Positions 16,221 through 24,201 of a DNA stretch of 64,000 nt are shown one piece after another (position 1 is the first letter of the stretch; the number at the start of each line of letters is the position of its first letter). A program made the translations under genes and the position numbers. The stretch covers positions 1,349,942-1,413,941 of the forward strand of contig NZ_BAAARN010000001.1 of the NCBI RefSeq assembly GCF_039532215.1, given 5' to 3'. Below the pieces are notes generated by a model that made no database searches, had not been told where the DNA came from, and worked only from the letters and a program-made list of their open reading frames with translations. Source of the DNA: Pedococcus aerophilus. GTDB lineage: Bacteria > Actinomycetota > Actinomycetes > Actinomycetales > Dermatophilaceae.

Positions 16221-16595
16221 ATGCCCTCAACCCCCATCGCACCCATGAACACGCGGGTGACCGGGGACCGGATCACCCGCTCGATCCCCCTCCGGGTCCT
16301 GCCCGACCTCGCCGTCGTCGAGACCGTGTCCGCCGAGATCGAGTGGTCAGTGGGCGTCGTCGCCGATCGTCTGGACATCCCTGCTGCCACGTTGCGCAGC
16401 TGGGACCGCCGGTACGGCGTGTCACCGTCCCAGCGCAGCGCGGGCGGTCACCGGCGGTACACCGAGGGCGACGTCCTGCGGGTCGCTGCGGTGCAGCGCT
16501 TCGTCGACCAGGGCGTGCCCACCCAGACCGCAGCTCGCGTCGCCCTGGCCATGGACCCCCAGCGACTCCGGACCGAGTCGCTCCTGCGTTCCTGA
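16221..16595 (+). CDS. MerR-type DNA-binding protein without effector domain
   Basis: 124 residues. After about 40 N-terminal residues comes a MerR winged helix: VGVVADRLDIPAATLRSWDRRYG, QRSAGGHRRYTEGDVLRV and VQRFVDQGVP. This resembles the DNA-binding part of the LitR/CarH branch, but the B12-binding effector domain is missing, and so is a dimerisation coiled coil of normal length. It may work as a bare repressor or with a partner. Divergent from whiB, with a shared palindrome. Confidence 0.85.
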   Translation: MPSTPIAPMNTRVTGDRITRSIPLRVLPDLAVVETVSAEIEWSVGVVADRLDIPAATLRSWDRRYGVSPSQRSAGGHRRYTEGDVLRVAAVQRFVDQGVPTQTAARVALAMDPQRLRTESLLRS

Positions 16596-16643
16596 CGGCA
16601 CCTCGCGCAGCAGCCCAGCGCTGGGATCCCAGCCTCGGCCGAC

Positions 16644-17570
16644 TCAGGCCCGGACCACCTCGTGGTGCTCGACGGGGATGGAGGCGCCCCGCGCGCGCCT
16701 GCCGGTCGAGCCGAGCAGGACCCCGGCGACGACCACGACCCCGCCGAGCACCTCCCACGGCGTGGGTCGTTCATCGAGGGCGAGCGCAGCCGTGGCCATC
16801 CCGACCACGGGGACGAGCATCGAGAACGGTCCGACGACCCCGGCGGGGTGGCGGGCCAGGAGCCACGTCCAGATCCCCGACCCGACGACGGTCCCGATGA
16901 GCACGGTGTACGCGAGACCGATCCACGCCGGCGCGGCCTGCGCCGTGAACGACGTGACGAGAGAGTCGGTGATGTCGTGCGGTCCTTCGAGCAGCAGGGA
17001 CAGGGCGAGCATCGGAACGGGGACGACCACGGACATCCACAGCGTGAGGTGCAGCGGGTTCGGCGGTGCCGCCAGCCTGCTCGACAGGTTGCCGAGCGCC
17101 CACCCGAGCGCGCCGAGCAGCACGAGCACGTAGGGCACGAGCTGGGCCACCCCGGCCCGGGACACACCGACGACGACCATCCCGGCGGCAGCCACGGCGA
17201 CCCCCCACCACTGGCGCCCCCGCACCCGCTCCTTGAGCAGCAGTGCGCCGAGGACCAGCGTGAACGGTCCTGACGCCTGGAGCACCAGCGACGCGAGGCC
17301 CGCGGGCATCCCCGCAGCCATCCCGCTGTAGAGGAAGGTGAACTGCAGCACCCCGAACCCCACGCCGTAGCCCACCAGCCAGCGGGTCGCCACCTTCGGT
17401 CGCGGGACGAACAGCATCGTCGGGATGGCCAGCAGGGCGAAGCGCAGGGCGACGAGGAACAGCGGTGGGAACTGTTGCAGCGACAGGTGGATCGCGAGGA
17501 AGTTCACCCCCCAGATCAGGGCGACGGCGCACGCGAGGAGGCGGTGGAACGGCGTCAGGCCCGAGGTCAT
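16644..17570 (-). CDS. EamA/DMT family transporter
   Basis: 308 residues with about ten transmembrane helices in two EamA repeats. The first repeat opens with LLACAVALIWGVNFLAIHLS, and each half ends in a helix preceded by a short acidic turn (LLLKERVRGRQWWG, LDERPTPWEVLG). Members export amino acids, nucleosides or drugs. Start at 17570 is preferred because the longer reading runs through the regulator's palindrome. Divergent from a LysR regulator, the usual arrangement for a substrate-induced exporter. Confidence 0.88.
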   Translation of the reverse strand: MTSGLTPFHRLLACAVALIWGVNFLAIHLSLQQFPPLFLVALRFALLAIPTMLFVPRPKVATRWLVGYGVGFGVLQFTFLYSGMAAGMPAGLASLVLQASGPFTLVLGALLLKERVRGRQWWGVAVAAAGMVVVGVSRAGVAQLVPYVLVLLGALGWALGNLSSRLAAPPNPLHLTLWMSVVVPVPMLALSLLLEGPHDITDSLVTSFTAQAAPAWIGLAYTVLIGTVVGSGIWTWLLARHPAGVVGPFSMLVPVVGMATAALALDERPTPWEVLGGVVVVAGVLLGSTGRRARGASIPVEHHEVVRA

Positions 17571-17599
17571 CGCTCGAGCATGCGCGACGTCGGCACGTA

Positions 17600-17619
17600 G
17601 CACAATCGCAAAGTTGTGC
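17600..17619. promoter_or_regulatory. Probable LysR operator between eamA-like and lysR genes
   Basis: GCACAA and TTGTGC form an inverted repeat around 8 nt in the 71-nt gap between the divergent genes. Size and position match a LysR-type binding site controlling both promoters. Confidence 0.5.
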
Positions 17620-17641
17620 ATCGATGGTTAAGGTCGCCTTC

Positions 17642-18571
17642 ATGGACCCGCGACACCTCGAGCTGCTCCGCGAGCTTGCGGACCGCGGCACCCTCACCGC
17701 GGTCGCCACCGCCACCCACCGGACCCCCTCCGCAGTGTCCCAACAGCTCCGCTCCGCCGAGCGTGAGGCCGGTATGCCGCTCGTGGAGTCCCACGGGCGC
17801 GGCGTGCGGCTGACTCGGGCCGGGCTCCTGCTGGCCGAGGGTGCCGTGGACGTCGCGACCGCCCTCGCCCGGGTGCGCGCCAGGCTCGACGCCCTGCGGG
17901 ACGCACCGGTCGGCACGGTGACGATAGGAGCCCTGCCCAGTGCTGCCGAGGTCCTCGTGCCGGAGTTGGTGAACCGGTTGCAGGACAGTGGAATTCGTAT
18001 CGTTCTCGAGGACTTCGACGTGGCCGAGTCCGACTTCGCCGGACGGGCAGCAGATCACGACATCGTCATCGGTCACACCATCACGGGAGAGGCACCCGCG
18101 GGTTCGACCCACCTGCACCACCGCAGCCTCGCCGAGGAGCCCCTCGACGTGGCTCTGCCCGTCGGTCACCGGCTTGCTCGCCGCAGGCAGCTGACTCCCG
18201 ACCTGGTGGCCGGCGAACGCTGGATCGGCGTCCCCGAGGGCTACCCCTTCGACACGGTCCTCATCGCGATCGAGAACGCCACCGGGCGGCGGATCGACCG
18301 GGTGCAGAGGCTCCGGGACAACCGCGTGGTGGAGGCGATGGTCGCGCGGGGCCTCGGCCTGGCACTCCTTCCACGCTTCACCACCCGCGTGCGCCCGGGG
18401 GTGGTCACCAAGCCGCTGACCGGGGTCCGAGCGGCTCGTCACGTCGTCGCGCTCTCGAGGCCCGACGTCGCCGAGCGCGTCGCCGTCCGGGCCGTCCTCG
18501 ACCTGTTGGCCGAGATCGGCACCCAGGCATCGTCCGGCGAACTCCCCCACACCGGTCGCAAACGACCCTGA
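17642..18571 (+). CDS. LysR-family transcriptional regulator
   Basis: 309 residues from the ATG at 17642; an in-frame ATG at 17624 is possible. The N-terminal winged helix includes LTAVATATHRTPSAVSQQLRSAE and the wing GRGVRLTRAG. The C-terminal substrate-binding domain begins at TVTIGALPSAAEVLVP. It most likely controls the divergent EamA-type exporter through the palindrome between them. Effector unknown. Confidence 0.9.
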   Translation: MDPRHLELLRELADRGTLTAVATATHRTPSAVSQQLRSAEREAGMPLVESHGRGVRLTRAGLLLAEGAVDVATALARVRARLDALRDAPVGTVTIGALPSAAEVLVPELVNRLQDSGIRIVLEDFDVAESDFAGRAADHDIVIGHTITGEAPAGSTHLHHRSLAEEPLDVALPVGHRLARRRQLTPDLVAGERWIGVPEGYPFDTVLIAIENATGRRIDRVQRLRDNRVVEAMVARGLGLALLPRFTTRVRPGVVTKPLTGVRAARHVVALSRPDVAERVAVRAVLDLLAEIGTQASSGELPHTGRKRP

Positions 18572-18819
18572 CGTGCGGATCGGCTAGTCACAAGGGGCTA
18601 TGGCGACCGCCCCGCAGCGCTGCGAAGGTGACGACAGGACCCAAGAAGCCGGACGAGTGATCGTGGCGCGAAAACCGGACCACTCGTCCACCGCAGGCGC
18701 GAGACCGTGAGCGGCGTCGCCGACGCCCCAGCCGGTCTCCGGCGCACTACCGAGACGTGTGGCCCGCGTCACCCCGTGACGCGTACGCCGGCCATCGGCG
18801 CCCTCGTCAGAGTGCCGGC
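18572..18819. other. Gene-free gap between convergent lysR and ychF
   Basis: 248 nt between the two stop codons. Short frames exist but none shows a family, ribosome site or signal peptide. I see no strong hairpin. Confidence 0.6.
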
Positions 18820-19905
18820 CTAGACGTTGAAGCGGAACTCCACGACGTCGCCGTCGGCCATGACGTACTCCTTGCCCTCGATGCGGACCTTGCCTGCGGA
18901 CTTGGCCGCCGCCATGGAGCCCGCCTCGACGAGGTCGTCGAAGGACACGATCTCGGCCTTGATGAACCCACGCTGGAAGTCGGTGTGGATGACTCCGGCC
19001 GCCTGCGGTGCGGTCCACCCGCGACCGATGGTCCACGCGCGCGACTCCTTGGGCCCGGCCGTCAGGTAGGTCTGCAGGCCCAGGGTGTGGAACCCGGTGC
19101 GCGCGAGCTGGTCGAGCCCGGACTCGGTGGCGCCGAAGGACTCGAGGAGCTCCATCGCCTCGTCGGCCTCCATCTCCATGAGGTCCATCTCGAGCTTGGC
19201 GTTGAGGAACACGGCGTCGGCGGGCTCGACGAGCGCCCGCAGCGAGGCGTGCAGCTCGGCGTCGCCGAGCTGGTCCTCGTCGAGGTTGAAGACGTAGATG
19301 AACGGCTTGGTGGTGAGCAGGCCGAGCTGGCGCGCGTCATCGAGGTCGACCCCGGCAGCCGCACCGGCTGCATACAGGGTGTGGCCCTCCTCGAGGACCT
19401 TCTGCGCCGCCACGGCGTTGGCGTGGGAGGCCTTCTTCTCCTTCTGGATCCGCGACTCCTTCTCGAGGCGCGGCACGGCCTTCTCGAGGGTCTGCAGGTC
19501 GGCGAGGATCAGCTCGGTGTGGATCGTCTCGATGTCGGACGCGGGCGAGACCTTGCCGTCGACGTGGACGACGTCGCCGTCCTCGAACGCGCGCACGACC
19601 TGGCAGATCGCGTCGGCCTCGCGGATGTTGGCGAGGAACTTGTTGCCCAGCCCCTCCCCCTCAGAGGCACCGCGGACGATGCCGGCGATGTCGACGAAGG
19701 ACACGGTCGCGGGGAGGATCTTCTCCGAGGAGAAGATCTCGGCGAGCTTGCCCAGGCGGGAGTCCGGCAGGGGCACGACCCCGACGTTCGGCTCGATGGT
19801 CGCGAACGGGTAGTTCGCGGCGAGCACGTTGTTCTTGGTCAGGGCGTTGAACATCGTGGACTTGCCGACGTTGGGCAGACCGACGATTCCGATAGTGAGA
19901 GCCAC
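18820..19905 (-). CDS. ychF: Redox-regulated ATPase YchF (OLA1 family)
   Basis: 361-residue Obg-related ATPase that associates with ribosomes. G1 is GLPNVGKST, the switch region carries NYPFATIEPNVG, G3 is DIAGIVRGA, and the nucleotide-specificity site reads NLDE, the NxxE form that gives preference for ATP over GTP. The C-terminal TGS domain ends in VMADGDVVEFRFNV. Conserved actinobacterial neighbour of ispH and xseA, which here lie 9-12 kb further on. Confidence 0.96.
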   Translation of the reverse strand: MALTIGIVGLPNVGKSTMFNALTKNNVLAANYPFATIEPNVGVVPLPDSRLGKLAEIFSSEKILPATVSFVDIAGIVRGASEGEGLGNKFLANIREADAICQVVRAFEDGDVVHVDGKVSPASDIETIHTELILADLQTLEKAVPRLEKESRIQKEKKASHANAVAAQKVLEEGHTLYAAGAAAGVDLDDARQLGLLTTKPFIYVFNLDEDQLGDAELHASLRALVEPADAVFLNAKLEMDLMEMEADEAMELLESFGATESGLDQLARTGFHTLGLQTYLTAGPKESRAWTIGRGWTAPQAAGVIHTDFQRGFIKAEIVSFDDLVEAGSMAAAKSAGKVRIEGKEYVMADGDVVEFRFNV

Positions 19906-19917
19906 AAGGCCGAGAGT

Positions 19918-20781
19918 CTACCGTCGCGGCGTGGCGGCCCTCGCCAGCTGCCGGGACAGCGCGACGAGGCGTCCCTCGCTGTCCCAGACCTCTGCGTCCT
20001 CCTCGAGGTAGCCACCCGACATGGTGCGGCTGGTGAGGTTCACGCGCAGCCAGCCCGGCGCCGGGCGGGCCCGCACGTGGGCGGTCAGCTCGAGCGTCGG
20101 CGCCCAGCCGGGCAGGCCCAGCTCGAAAGCCACCGGTGGCAGCGCGTCGACGGCGAGGAGCAGCAGCAACGGGTCGGGCTCCCGACCGTCGACCATACGC
20201 AGCCATCCCCGGATGACACCGTTGCCCGACGGCTTGCCCATCGCCCAGCCCGTCGTGGCCGGGTCGAGGCGCAGGTCAAGGCGTTCCAGCAGGGACGCGG
20301 CCTTGAGGAAGGACGGTGGCGCCTGCTCGGTCGAGAGGCACCGGTCCGGCGGCGGGAGGTCGGGCGGGGTGGCCGTGGTGGTGGCCTCGCCATCCATCGT
20401 CGCGAGGTCGCCATAGCTCGCGAGGACCCGGATGCGCTCGACCTCGCCGCCGGCTCCGTCGTCCTGGAGCAGGGAGGCCTGTCCGTTCGAGACCGCGCGA
20501 CCGCGTCGGAGCACGGAGGTCCGCACCGTGGCCGGCCCGGGTGCTCCGGGCGTCAGGTAGTACGCGCTGATCGCGAGCGGGTGCGGGTGTGCCGGGCGGT
20601 CACCGTCGGCGGCGCCGAGCTCGGCCGCGAGCGCGCGACCAGCGATGGACAGGAGCATCCCGCCGTTCACGCCACCGCCGATCCGCCACCCGTCGCCGAG
20701 CGCGGCGTCGTACGTGCCGGGTTCGCCGTCGCGCGCCGTGACTGCCGATCCCTCGTCGAACTCGCTGACCTGCTCGCCCAT
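19918..20781 (-). CDS. Acyl-CoA thioesterase-like protein
   Basis: 287 residues from the ATG at 20781, chosen for the GGAAGGACG upstream. Double-hotdog layout of the TesB-like thioesterase family: GGVNGGMLLSIAGRAL in the first half and LELTAHVRARPAPGWLRV with AEVWDSEGRLVALSRQL in the second. Such enzymes hydrolyse acyl-CoA thioesters in the cytosol. Follows the metalloprotease gene on the other side of a hairpin, so it may be transcribed separately. Confidence 0.82.
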   Translation of the reverse strand: MGEQVSEFDEGSAVTARDGEPGTYDAALGDGWRIGGGVNGGMLLSIAGRALAAELGAADGDRPAHPHPLAISAYYLTPGAPGPATVRTSVLRRGRAVSNGQASLLQDDGAGGEVERIRVLASYGDLATMDGEATTTATPPDLPPPDRCLSTEQAPPSFLKAASLLERLDLRLDPATTGWAMGKPSGNGVIRGWLRMVDGREPDPLLLLLAVDALPPVAFELGLPGWAPTLELTAHVRARPAPGWLRVNLTSRTMSGGYLEEDAEVWDSEGRLVALSRQLARAATPRR

Positions 20782-20800
20782 CCCACGTCCTTCCGTCACC

Positions 20801-20843
20801 GTGCGCGGCACACCATTCCTCGACAGGAGGGTATGCCGCGCAC
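20801..20843 (-). terminator. Hairpin after the metalloprotease gene
   Basis: GTGCGCGGCA and TGCCGCGCAC pair perfectly, extended by ACC/GGT past a mismatch, with a 14-nt loop. It begins 8 nt after the metalloprotease stop and ends about 20 nt before the thioesterase ATG. Confidence 0.65.
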
Positions 20844-20850
20844 GGTCACC

Positions 20851-23385
20851 TCACGGGGTCGCCGTGGTGCGCGCCACTGCCCCGGGTGCCGCCGCAGGTG
20901 CCGGCGCAGGGGCGTCGGCAGGTGCCGCGGGCGACGCCGTGCTCGCGGGCGTCGTCGTCCCGGAGGTCGAAGACGCGCTGGGCGACGCGCTCGGTGACGC
21001 GCTCTGGCTCTGCGGCGACGACGGGCTCGGCTCGCTCGACGACGAGGGGGCCGAGGTCCCGCTCGTCGCAGTCCCGCCCGAGGTCGGGGACGGCGCGCTG
21101 CCCGACGTCGTCGCGCCGGTCCCGGACGTCGTCGGCGTCGTCGACGACGTGGCAGTCGTCGACGGAGCCGTCGAGGTCGTGGCGGTCGAGCCGGTGGTGG
21201 CCGACGGGCTGCTCCCCGGCTCCGGCTCGATCCAGGCAGGGTCCTGCCGCAGGATGGCGAGGATCTGCTGCTCGTACGCGCTCAGGCGGCCCTGGAGCTC
21301 GCTCAGCGGGACGTCCTGGATCGTCGCACCGAAGGCCGAGATCTCCGCCCACAGGGCATCGAGCGCCGCCGTGCTCTGGGCGTTGAGCGGACCGGACAGG
21401 GTCACCACGAGCTGCGTGGCGAGGGCCTGGGTGACGCACTGGACGCAGTTGTAGTTGACGGCGGCAGCGACGTTCTCGGGCACGATGACCTGTGCGTCGC
21501 CGACGATGACCACGACCTGGAACGCCACGGCCACGGCCTGGCACCCCGTGCAGGACGCGAGGGCGTAGGCCTCGTTGGCGTTGGCGACGGTGTCGCCGTC
21601 GGCCCAGACGAGGGCGAAGGCGACGTCGTAGAGCGAGGAGCCGTCGGTGGTGTTGACGGCCATGGCCTGGTTGTCGCCCTCCCCCGGCGGCAGCGGCTTG
21701 TCGAACGGGAAGACCCAGGTCGGCAGGGCCGAGCCGTCCGGCGCGGTCTGGCCGGCGCGCGGCACCATGACCACGGCGAGCCGGGGCGCGTCCGGGGTCC
21801 CCAGGGCCGCACCCTGTGGGAGGATCGCCCGACCCGTCCCATGCCGGCCCTCCTCGATCCGGGTCGGCGCACCGGAACGCACCAGCGTCGCGTTCACCGC
21901 GTCACCGACGGTGCCCCGTTCGTAGGCCTGCACCGGCCGGTAGGTCCCCTGCTGGGGCCACCACGCCCAGACCAGCCCGGCCACGACGGCGAGCGCCGCG
22001 ACCCCGGCGACCCCGCGCCGTACGGGGTGGCCCTCGGTCCGGCGCCACGTGCCCACGGCGACCTGCTTGACGAAGCGGGACACGATGAAGGCGACACCGG
22101 CGACGGGCAGCGAGATGGCCACGATCGACAGGACCCGCACGGCCACCGCCAGGAGGTCACCATCGGCGAGCTGGCTCTCCAGGCGGGCCCACTGACGGCC
22201 CACCGAGGCCCACGCCGTCCCGGCCACCCGCGGGAAGCTCAGGACCATCATCACCAACGAGAACGCCAGGATCGGGACGACGACGAGCACCCAGGTCGTC
22301 ACCACGGCCCGGGCCCACGGCTTGAGGACCTTGGCCTCGGGGTCGTTCCAGTGCTTCGGGAGCAACGACACGAGAGTGGGCCTGATCCGGTGGTAGAGGT
22401 CCGGGACACCGGTGACGTCGGCCAGCACGTGGTAGCCGTCGAAGCGCACCAGCGGCGCCAGCTGGCGCACCATCTGCAGGACCTGGGTCGCGATGATGAG
22501 CAGGATCGCGTCCCAGCCCGTCGCCCACCACACCCCGAACATCGCCACGGCGACGATGGCGTTGAAGTACAGGCCGCCGAGGTCGGTGCGCACCCGTCCG
22601 GCACGGCCGAGGCGGTAGCTGTCGGTCACGTCAGTGTAGAACGCCGGCCACACGAGGTACAGGCCGGTGCCCATCGCCCCGGGGGTGGCACCGCCGTACC
22701 GCGCGGCCGCGGCGTGACCGAACTCGTGGAACCCGGCGGACACGACCGTGAGCGCGAACACCGCCAGGAGCAACGCCGGCTGGTCGAAGGCCTGGTGCGT
22801 CGCGGATGCGAGACCCTTGTGCCACAGGACCCAGCCACAGACCGCGAAGAACGCCGCCATGACCAGGGCGACCACCACGGGCGCGAACAGCAGCGCGAAC
22901 GGCGCCGTCGCCCTGCGCGTGACGTCGGGGTCGGTGACGACGTAGCGGAATCGCAGTCCCAGCAACGGATTCGCGCGCTTCAGCTCGGGGTCCGAGCCGT
23001 CCGCCTTCTTGAGGACCCCGATGGTGCGGAGCTTCGCGTCGCAGAGCGTCGCGACGTCCTCGGCCCGGACCTGTCGCCCTATCGCCGCACCGACCGCCTC
23101 GGCGATCTGGGTGGTGGTGCGGCGGCCGTCGACCTGCTCGAGGACGGCATACAGCAGGGGCGTGAGCTGGATCGTCTGGCCGTCGCCACGTCGCACCAGC
23201 GCCGGCGCGACGCGGTACCCCGACCCGGGCACCTCGCCCAGGAGCTGCACGCCGTCGGCGAGGACGGGGACGTCGATACCGGTCGGCTGGACGTTCGTGG
23301 CGGTCGCTGAGCCTGCCCTCGAACCGGTCGGTTCGGGGGCAGGCTGGCGCCCGGTCGGGGCGCCGGGCCCCTCGAAGGGAGTCAC
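20851..23385 (-). CDS. Multidomain membrane metalloprotease with PqqD/RRE-like N-terminus and CxxC outer domain
   Basis: 844 residues. Residues 60-128 resemble a PqqD/RiPP-recognition winged helix (IQLTPLLYAVLEQVDGRRTT, then DVATLCDAKL). A site-2-protease-like membrane domain (about 158-470, some ten helices) has the zinc motif HEFGH at 220-224 and a DGYH at 316-319 as the third-ligand region. After the last helix (460-476) lies an outer domain (480-720) with two CxxC pairs: Cys612/Cys615 and Cys647/Cys650. The final 120 residues are Ser/Thr/Pro/Ala-rich. YydH-type RiPP proteases share the membrane core. It starts 21 nt after the repeat protein gene. Substrate and biological role are not known to me. 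Confidence 0.8.
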   Translation of the reverse strand: MTPFEGPGAPTGRQPAPEPTGSRAGSATATNVQPTGIDVPVLADGVQLLGEVPGSGYRVAPALVRRGDGQTIQLTPLLYAVLEQVDGRRTTTQIAEAVGAAIGRQVRAEDVATLCDAKLRTIGVLKKADGSDPELKRANPLLGLRFRYVVTDPDVTRRATAPFALLFAPVVVALVMAAFFAVCGWVLWHKGLASATHQAFDQPALLLAVFALTVVSAGFHEFGHAAAARYGGATPGAMGTGLYLVWPAFYTDVTDSYRLGRAGRVRTDLGGLYFNAIVAVAMFGVWWATGWDAILLIIATQVLQMVRQLAPLVRFDGYHVLADVTGVPDLYHRIRPTLVSLLPKHWNDPEAKVLKPWARAVVTTWVLVVVPILAFSLVMMVLSFPRVAGTAWASVGRQWARLESQLADGDLLAVAVRVLSIVAISLPVAGVAFIVSRFVKQVAVGTWRRTEGHPVRRGVAGVAALAVVAGLVWAWWPQQGTYRPVQAYERGTVGDAVNATLVRSGAPTRIEEGRHGTGRAILPQGAALGTPDAPRLAVVMVPRAGQTAPDGSALPTWVFPFDKPLPPGEGDNQAMAVNTTDGSSLYDVAFALVWADGDTVANANEAYALASCTGCQAVAVAFQVVVIVGDAQVIVPENVAAAVNYNCVQCVTQALATQLVVTLSGPLNAQSTAALDALWAEISAFGATIQDVPLSELQGRLSAYEQQILAILRQDPAWIEPEPGSSPSATTGSTATTSTAPSTTATSSTTPTTSGTGATTSGSAPSPTSGGTATSGTSAPSSSSEPSPSSPQSQSASPSASPSASSTSGTTTPASTASPAAPADAPAPAPAAAPGAVARTTATP

Positions 23386-23406
23386 GTCAGCGTGTTCTGG
23401 CGCCGA

Positions 23407-24081
23407 CTACTGCGAGACGTCCGAGGACTGGTCCGTCGTCGCGTTCGCGTCGGCGTCGATGTCCTGGGTGATGATGGCGTCCTGCTGGGCGAGCGCCGCG
23501 GCGTCGGAGTCGATGGAGCCGACGTTGGCGGCCACGGCCGCGTCGATCGGCGCTGCGACGTTGGCGTTGGCGGCCACGGCCCCTGCGATGGGCGCGGCGA
23601 GGTCGAGGTCGGCCGCGAGGTCCACGTCGACGTTGAGGAGGGGTCCGTCGAGGGCACCACCGGCGTCGATCGCGTCGGTCGGCGAGGCACCGTCCACCGG
23701 GACGGTGGGCTCGGTCGTCGGCGTCTGGGTGGCCTCGTCCACGGGGGCCGGCGCGGCGTCGGCCTGGTCGATGGTCGAGTCCTGGCTCCCCTCGGCGACG
23801 GCTTCACCGGTGATGCCCTGGTCGATGATGACGCCCTGGTCGGCGAGCGCCTGGGCCTCCGAGCCGACGGACAGCACGTTGGCGCCCACGGCCGCATCGA
23901 TCGGGGCGGCGACGTTGGCGTTCGCCGCGACCGCGAGGTCGATCGGCGCAGCGGCGTCGAGGCCGATGTCGAGGTCCGCATTCAGGTCGAGGAGGCTGAT
24001 GACCTCCTTGTCGGGCAGTGCGGTGCTGCCTTCGGCAGCGAGCTCCTCCGCGGTCAGCGGCGGCATGGTCGAGTCAGTCAT
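23407..24081 (-). CDS. Repeat-rich acidic protein paired with the metalloprotease
   Basis: 224 residues from the ATG at 24081 (GGAG upstream). No signal peptide. The N-terminus (residues 1-32, ending LPDKEVISLLDL) resembles a leader. Two long copies of about 58 residues (37-95 and 154-212) follow, each made of AAPIDxAVxANxNV units and ending in an ALAxQxxIIxQxI segment, joined by a Thr/Pro/Asp-rich linker. Almost no aromatic or basic residues and no Cys. Encoded immediately before the metalloprotease, so it is the natural candidate for its substrate or binding partner. I recognise no characterised family. Confidence 0.75.
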   Translation of the reverse strand: MTDSTMPPLTAEELAAEGSTALPDKEVISLLDLNADLDIGLDAAAPIDLAVAANANVAAPIDAAVGANVLSVGSEAQALADQGVIIDQGITGEAVAEGSQDSTIDQADAAPAPVDEATQTPTTEPTVPVDGASPTDAIDAGGALDGPLLNVDVDLAADLDLAAPIAGAVAANANVAAPIDAAVAANVGSIDSDAAALAQQDAIITQDIDADANATTDQSSDVSQ

Positions 24082-24201
24082 GGTGCACTCCGTGTCTCGG
24101 ACGAATTCCCCCGGCAAGATGACTCGGCGACACTAGCGGTGCCGCTCGCCAGCCGCACGCCGAATGGCATGGTGACCTGCGGAAATGGCGTCACGCGGCG
24201 G

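Noticed and set aside
18572-19036. 150-codon minus-strand frame beside ychF
   Set aside because: Most of it overlaps ychF in another frame; the rest has no signal of coding.
18757-20997. 746-codon plus-strand frame over ychF and the thioesterase gene
   Set aside because: Antisense to motif-complete genes; no start signal or domain.
20851-24081. Classical RiPP cluster call for the metalloprotease cassette
   Set aside because: No modifying enzyme or exporter is adjacent, so I report it as a candidate new system, not a named RiPP class.
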